Positions 58,930 through 64,000 of a DNA stretch of 64,000 nucleotides are shown one piece after another (the first letter of the stretch is position 1; the number at the start of each line of letters is the position of its first letter). The DNA lies in NCBI GenBank assembly GCA_017654735.1, contig JADPYG010000001.1, forward strand, positions 186,001 to 250,000, in the 5' to 3' direction. The stretch comes from Vishniacozyma victoriae (taxonomy: Eukaryota; Basidiomycota; Tremellomycetes; Tremellales; Bulleribasidiaceae). The position numbers and the translations under genes are program-made. The notes below the pieces were generated by a model, which did not search any database, was not told the DNA's origin, and saw only the letters and a list, made by a program, of their open reading frames with translations.

Positions 58930-61900
58930 CTAATTGATTGGATTACCTAAAGACACCGAATGCGATTGGGACTGCCCCTGGGATAGTGACTGCGATTGTG
59001 GTTGCGACTTTGGAGGTGATTGAGATTGATCCTCATTACTAATCACATCCCAACTTTCCTCACTACCATCACCCCTCTCCTCCCTTGTTTCTTCATGTTT
59101 CATCTTCTCACTATCCTCTTCCCCTCCCGATTTGCGGGACCTCGAACGTCTGAATACGCTCGATTCACTGGAGGTGATTGGGTGTAGTAGAGAGGTGACT
59201 TTCTCAAGGGGCCCGTGGATCTCTTGTTCGGTCGGAGCGGGTTTGACTATGGATTTGGCGTATTCGAGATCTCTATAGATGGCTTCGATCGCTTTCGCAA
59301 CTCCGTTCTCCTATCCCATCAGTATAATCCATCACATGACAAGATGATTGACATACCTTTCGGATCATCTCTCCGACCACCTTTGCTTTGGCAATCTGTT
59401 TCTCATCCTTAGTCGCTTTAAGCAATGCCTCAGTGAGATTTTCAGCGGTAAGTTTTCGAACTGCCGATCCCACACCCAGTGATTCAACTCGTTCAGACCA
59501 GAAGGCCTGATCTCCAAAGAAGGGTTTGATGATTGTCGGGATACCAGCTAATCATTAGCTCAAATCTAATACAGGGTGGGTGCGAGGACTGACCTCGTAG
59601 GGAAGCTCCGGAAGTACCAGCTCCACCGTGATGGCATGCGGCGTCAATCCGGGGGAAGAGCCAACTATGATCGATCGAGTCGATTGAGCTGCTATCAGCA
59701 AGGCATATCATGAGAGAAGAAATCGACGCACTAGATCTCTGGAGGGTATTTGACACCATCTGCCCCATCTGCCTCATCTTTCTCATCTTTCTCGTCTTTC
59801 TCATCTTTCTCATCTTCCTCATCCTTCTCATCCTTCTCATCTTTCTCATCCTTCTCATCTTTATCCTCCTTGTCCTTGTCCTTGTCACCATCTTTATCTT
59901 CCTTCTTGCTTCCCCTATCAGACCAGCCCTTTGATAAGATGGCATAACACCCGGAAGCAACAACAGCATCAACTACACATCGAGTCATCTCCTCTGGATC
60001 AGAGACGACGATCGATCCGAACCCACTAACTTGTCAGTCATGATCACAGCAAGAAGAGGATAGACGTACATATAGACAACCTTTTTGCCTTTGACATGGG
60101 CAGTATCGATGAAATCAAGTAATCCATCAGGAGGTGTCCACTTGGACTTCTTGGCGCTCTCGTCCGCATTCTCGAGGAACCAATATCCAGTAACGTGGAT
60201 CCATTCGGTCCAGTCAAGAGGTGGATGAACAACACTAGGAGAGAAGTTGTATAAGAATGGGACTATGATCAGCTCATGACATCTTGATTTGTGTGAGGAC
60301 TTACTTTTGTGCTGCTCGAGTTTATCGAAGTTGGTTGGTCCAATACCGCAAACTTCTTTCCTGAATCGATTCACTTGTCCAGAAATAGCTCGCCAGAAGA
60401 CCTGGTCAAACATGGTATAAGTCATGTAGTTGTAAGCCCCACCCTTCTTGTGTTCAGGTACAGCGAATGCGTGCTACTTATCAGCACCGTATGAGCCTTG
60501 CGATGAGGGAGATAAGAAACTTACAGGATAAGCCCGTGTTCGAGTCCATGGCATCTGACCATCAGCGTGGAATGAGGGATCAACGGTGGACATACGGTGA
60601 AAGCCCGGTAATAGGGTATGCGTAGTGCTTCGGCAATGTGAACTCCTCCCATTGCACTTGGACTTTCGATAAGTAGATCCGAGTTCTGACAACCCTCCCA
60701 TGAGGATCGTAGTAGGTCATCTAGCCATCCTCGGAACTGATCATCAGCGGACGTCTATGTACAGAGAGTGGTTATACCTTTGAGATTCCCTCTTTCAAGA
60801 ATGATACTGTAAACATTCCGTTCTCGACACACATCGCCATCAACTCCGCAGGATCTCCTCCAACACTGGCAAATTCGATTCCATGCTATATTGTCAGCCG
60901 CTTCCAAGTTCGTGATCAGAGTAGCTTACACCCTCGACCCAATCCTTGTATTCTCCATGTGTGGCTATACGAGTGGTATGTCCCTCCGCCTGTAATCCCT
61001 TACATAAAGCGATATAAGGCTGCACATCCCCTCGAGATCCGATTGTCAAACACGTAATCCGCATAGGTTCCGGTTTGAATTCAAGGAAAGTACTAGTAGT
61101 ACTTCCAAACAATGGACTAGGCTCTACTTGGACCGAACTATCGTCGTTACTTCCTTGAGGATCGAGGGGGATTGATGCATCGAGATCTTCCATGATCTTC
61201 GCCTGGATACGGTCTTCGTCAAGCGAATCTGGATCGAATTCGCCTTCCCCATTTTCTGCTCGAACTCGGACAGATTCCATGAGATGTTCGAGCAAGGTCA
61301 CGCAGGCTTCTCGGCGTTCCTTGGAGGAGAATTCCAGGAAGATCTCTTCATGGCCTTTGATTACTACTATTAAGCCATGGTGGCCGAATCGGAAAGCTTT
61401 TTGGGCTTTTAAGCCGTAAATGTCCCGAATAGGAATGAGCATCTACTATCAGCGCCTCACCTACTTCAAGGTGGTGGACTTACCTTGGTCTTGTAGAGGA
61501 GTTGAGAAGATCTAAAGCAGAAGTAATTTGGCGTGACAAAGAATCGACCATGAACAGGCAAGACTCGATACAAGTATCCCGGGAAGTCTATCATCAGCAT
61601 TGTGGATATCGTGTGTTGTGACTCACGATCAATCAATTCTTCCTTCTCACTCAACGAGAAAACACTCCTAAACTTCCTGGCCGTCTTGGCGTATTCCTCA
61701 TCATCCTCCTCCGTCTGCTCCATCATCGAGTAACCCTGTTCTCTAGACGAAGTGAATGACATCCGAGCGACCCTAGATTCTTGGGTCTTGTGCTCATCCT
61801 CTGAGTCGGTAGTGGTTCCATCGTTGACGGTTGGCTCGACAACTTCGGTCACCTGCTCCCTACCATTCCCGCTCGTTCGGCGTAGGTGTTGTCTGATATG

Positions 61901-64000
61901 AAGCTGGTCGGCGAGGTGATCAGATGCACGACGATGTTCGGAAGGATGGCCTGATCGGCCGGAAGAGGATGTGCGAACGTGAGTTGACGAGGTTGGTGAG
62001 GTTCCGAGGATCTTGGAGACGGGCTTGAATAGTTTACCGCCCCATCCCTTTTCTTCATTCATGCCAGCCGGTGCCGCTCCGGATTGTCGAGGGGGATAAC
62101 CATCCCTGTCTGGTACCTCCGGCGTCAAAGTCTCTTGACTATCGTGACTGAACTCGTCCCTCTCGAAGACCTCGTCTTTGTGCGAGTCGTCATGCTTTGA
62201 GCTTGAACCATGGAGAATCGGTTCCAAGAGTGAACCTAGCTTCTTGAACCCACTCGTAGCGGCGTGAGATGCACCTTCCTGCGTGGTTCGCTGTTTCTGC
62301 GGCGCACTTCCATCGGTCGGAAGTGTGATAGCCGAATCGTTGGCGGGTAGATCGCTCGAAGGTCGCGCGTCCAGCCGTTGCCTGATCGATTTCAAAGCCT
62401 TGTCACCGTTGTGGAACGAAGCAAAGAAGTAACTATCCACCGACATCTGATCTTCCGAGTCAACACATCGTACTTCGATAGTCTCTGCGAATTCGAGTGT
62501 CGGACTCTTTTCGACGTCAAGAACCGCTTCAAGGGGAATGATGAGTTTGACACTCTCGCCTTCATGTTGAGTCTTGAACATTACTTTCTGGATTGATTTA
62601 ACCCATTCGTCCCGTCCATCAGCGGTGTCTGCTTTGAAAGTATAGTTTCGCTCTGGGGTATGGAGCTTGAATCGATTATCGTCGACTGGGTCGCAGCCTG
62701 ATACGTATTGGAGCGAGATGTTGCCTTTGGGGAAGTATGGGTCTGCAGTTGATTCAAACCAACTTAGGACATCATTTCGAAGAACAACCCAGAACTTGGT
62801 GTTGAGCTTCGTTCGGGAGGCTTTCTTGTACAGGGGACCTGTCCTGACTATCGCATTCTAAAAATCAGCTGACAGTCTGAAACGCATAATGTAAAATCAC
62901 CTCTCTAGCCGGCATGTGCGCATAGAAACAAATATGTCGAGCAGTCAGGTACATGTACCCCTTGAGCACTGATCGTCAGCAACTACCGCAAGCCCAAGAT
63001 GTAAACTCACTGATGCTCCTCAGTAGCCAGCATCGCATCTCATCGACAACTTCCTCCCTTTCCGCAAGCCCGAACACATCTTGCAGTTTCTCTGCCAACT
63101 TTTCCCTTCTCAATCTCTTCTTCTCACTGGGGTTCTCCATCATCTGATCCTCAACAAATTCATTTTCTCCAGACTCCTCTCTCAAAGCGGCAGAAGTGTT
63201 ATCCGCCCCAGCCTCCCTAGATGGCGTTTCAGCGAGTGTCGCGAGATCTGCACTTGGCCTCGACGCCTTTGAGATCTCCTCTGCTTCCTCCTGCTGACAT
63301 TGGTTCTCCTCCTTTGCGATTCGGTTCGACATCAATTCTCGGGCTGGTTGACCAATTGACATCTCGCTATCCTCACTTGATCGACGAACTTCGCCCAGGT
63401 GCTTCGGGAAATACCCTTGCTCAGAGGGGTTTGCGGGTACAGCGTCGGCCTCCCCAAGAGTCGCTTTGGCGAGCTGATATTGTATCTCGGTGGCTGCTGG
63501 AGATCGAGCCCTTCGGGCGACAGTGTTGGCTCGGAAGGGGAAATTAAGGGATTTCGAACTGGCTCGGGATCGAGAAGCATCCGATGAATTGATATTGACC
63601 ATGTCTTCATCGACCTGCGTAGACATGGGTCGGATCGTGGTGAGGGAAGAACCCATGCGTTTCGCTGGACGTTAGCTCGGTGGTTCTGAAGCCATATGGA
63701 AGCCATATGAAACCTACCGTTCGGCCTCGTAGGTCTTTGTGTGGGTGCACGGGCCTGAGGAGCACCATCTTCACTGGAGTATCCTTCGTAGTCGTCATCT
63801 TCGGAGGCGTCTCCTCCGTCTTCGTCTTCGTCCAGGGGCAGAGAGTTGAGAGCGGAGAACAAGGCGGATGTGCCCATTCGGACCTAAATATTAGCGAGAC
63901 GGACAGGCGTACATTGTGAAGGGAAAGAGCTCACCGAGTCAGAACCGACCCCTCGCATGGCACTCAGACCAGGTCGCTTTGAGGCTCCCTGTCGAGCATT
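58930..64000 (-). CDS. ATG26: UDP-glucose:sterol glucosyltransferase Atg26 (5' end outside window)
   Basis: Many exons run from the right edge to a stop at 58930. Order of domains: a Ser/acid-rich N-terminus, a first GRAM ([19 protein letters not shown]), a PH domain ([20 protein letters not shown]), a second GRAM ([17 protein letters not shown] ... [19 protein letters not shown]), then the glycosyltransferase ([20 protein letters not shown]; acceptor-side [24 protein letters not shown]). This is the full Atg26/UGT51 plan. A Lys/Asp/Glu repeat is inserted in the catalytic domain (see repeat entry). The N-terminal exon at the edge ([12 protein letters not shown]) stays open to 64000, so the true start is outside. 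Confidence 0.9.
59759..59885. repeat. 9-bp coding repeat for Asp-Glu-Lys within ATG26
   Basis: Imperfect repeats of TCATCTTTC/TCATCCTTC, reading [12 protein letters not shown] on the minus strand. They lie between the conserved SKGWSDR and PPEI blocks of the glycosyltransferase domain, adding about 45-50 charged residues in a surface loop. Confidence 0.85.

Noticed and set aside
59710..59934. Plus-strand ORF rich in LIFLIFLV
   Set aside because: Antisense artefact of the Asp-Glu-Lys repeat in ATG26; no independent signal.

Overview
The window is nuclear DNA from a basidiomycete yeast-like fungus. Genes are dense and sit on both strands. Nearly every gene is cut by many very short introns (about 40-60 nt, GTAAGT/GTACGT-type donors, CTGAC/CTAAC-type branch sites a few bases before the acceptor AG). 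Together with the gene content (RAC1, MGM1, ATG26, DUF1765-like and TAF11 genes) this points to the Tremellales (Cryptococcus/Kwoniella-like). The lineage call is inference; the intron structure is read directly.

Layout. 1-6.8 kb: a TMEM33/Pom33-type nuclear pore/ER membrane protein (cut by the window edge), a SUR7-like tetraspan protein, the Rac1 GTPase, and an unrecognised Ser-rich protein. 7.1-11.0 kb: three tandem PMU1-type histidine phosphatases. 11.1-18.8 kb: the recombination translocase RDH54, a cyclopropane-fatty-acyl synthase-like methyltransferase and the TFIID subunit TAF11. 19.0-20.7 kb: an intron-containing tRNA-Pro(CGG) and an extended-SDR reductase. 20.8-23.4 kb: three tandem copies of a small secreted four-cysteine protein, the middle one broken. 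24.1-32.7 kb: NAD(H) kinase, POP5, a CxxC thioredoxin-reductase-like flavoprotein, threonine aldolase, a Ser/Pro-rich protein and mitoribosomal S17. 32.8-41.1 kb: a RAD51D-like recombinase paralog, Mediator MED22 and a very large DUF1765-like protein. 41.9-50 kb: the mitochondrial fusion GTPase MGM1, an unknown protein, a tiny possibly acylated protein, a PhzF-like protein and an AIFM2/FSP1-like oxidoreductase. 50-54 kb: a five-copy array of small basic W...GYK...GRKGS-type proteins in mixed states of decay. 54-64 kb: a large Ser-rich protein, NDUFB7 of complex I, and the sterol glucosyltransferase ATG26, which runs off the right edge.

Most of the window is ordinary housekeeping sequence: mitochondrial (NADK, S17, MGM1, NDUFB7), recombination (RDH54, RAD51D-like) and transcription (TAF11, MED22) genes. 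The accessory signal lies in three local gene expansions: the phosphatases, the secreted four-Cys family and the 50-54 kb array. The last is the best candidate for something undescribed. It has a uniform two-exon architecture, a conserved two-part basic C-terminal domain, and at least two of five copies carrying disabling mutations, which looks like active birth and death.
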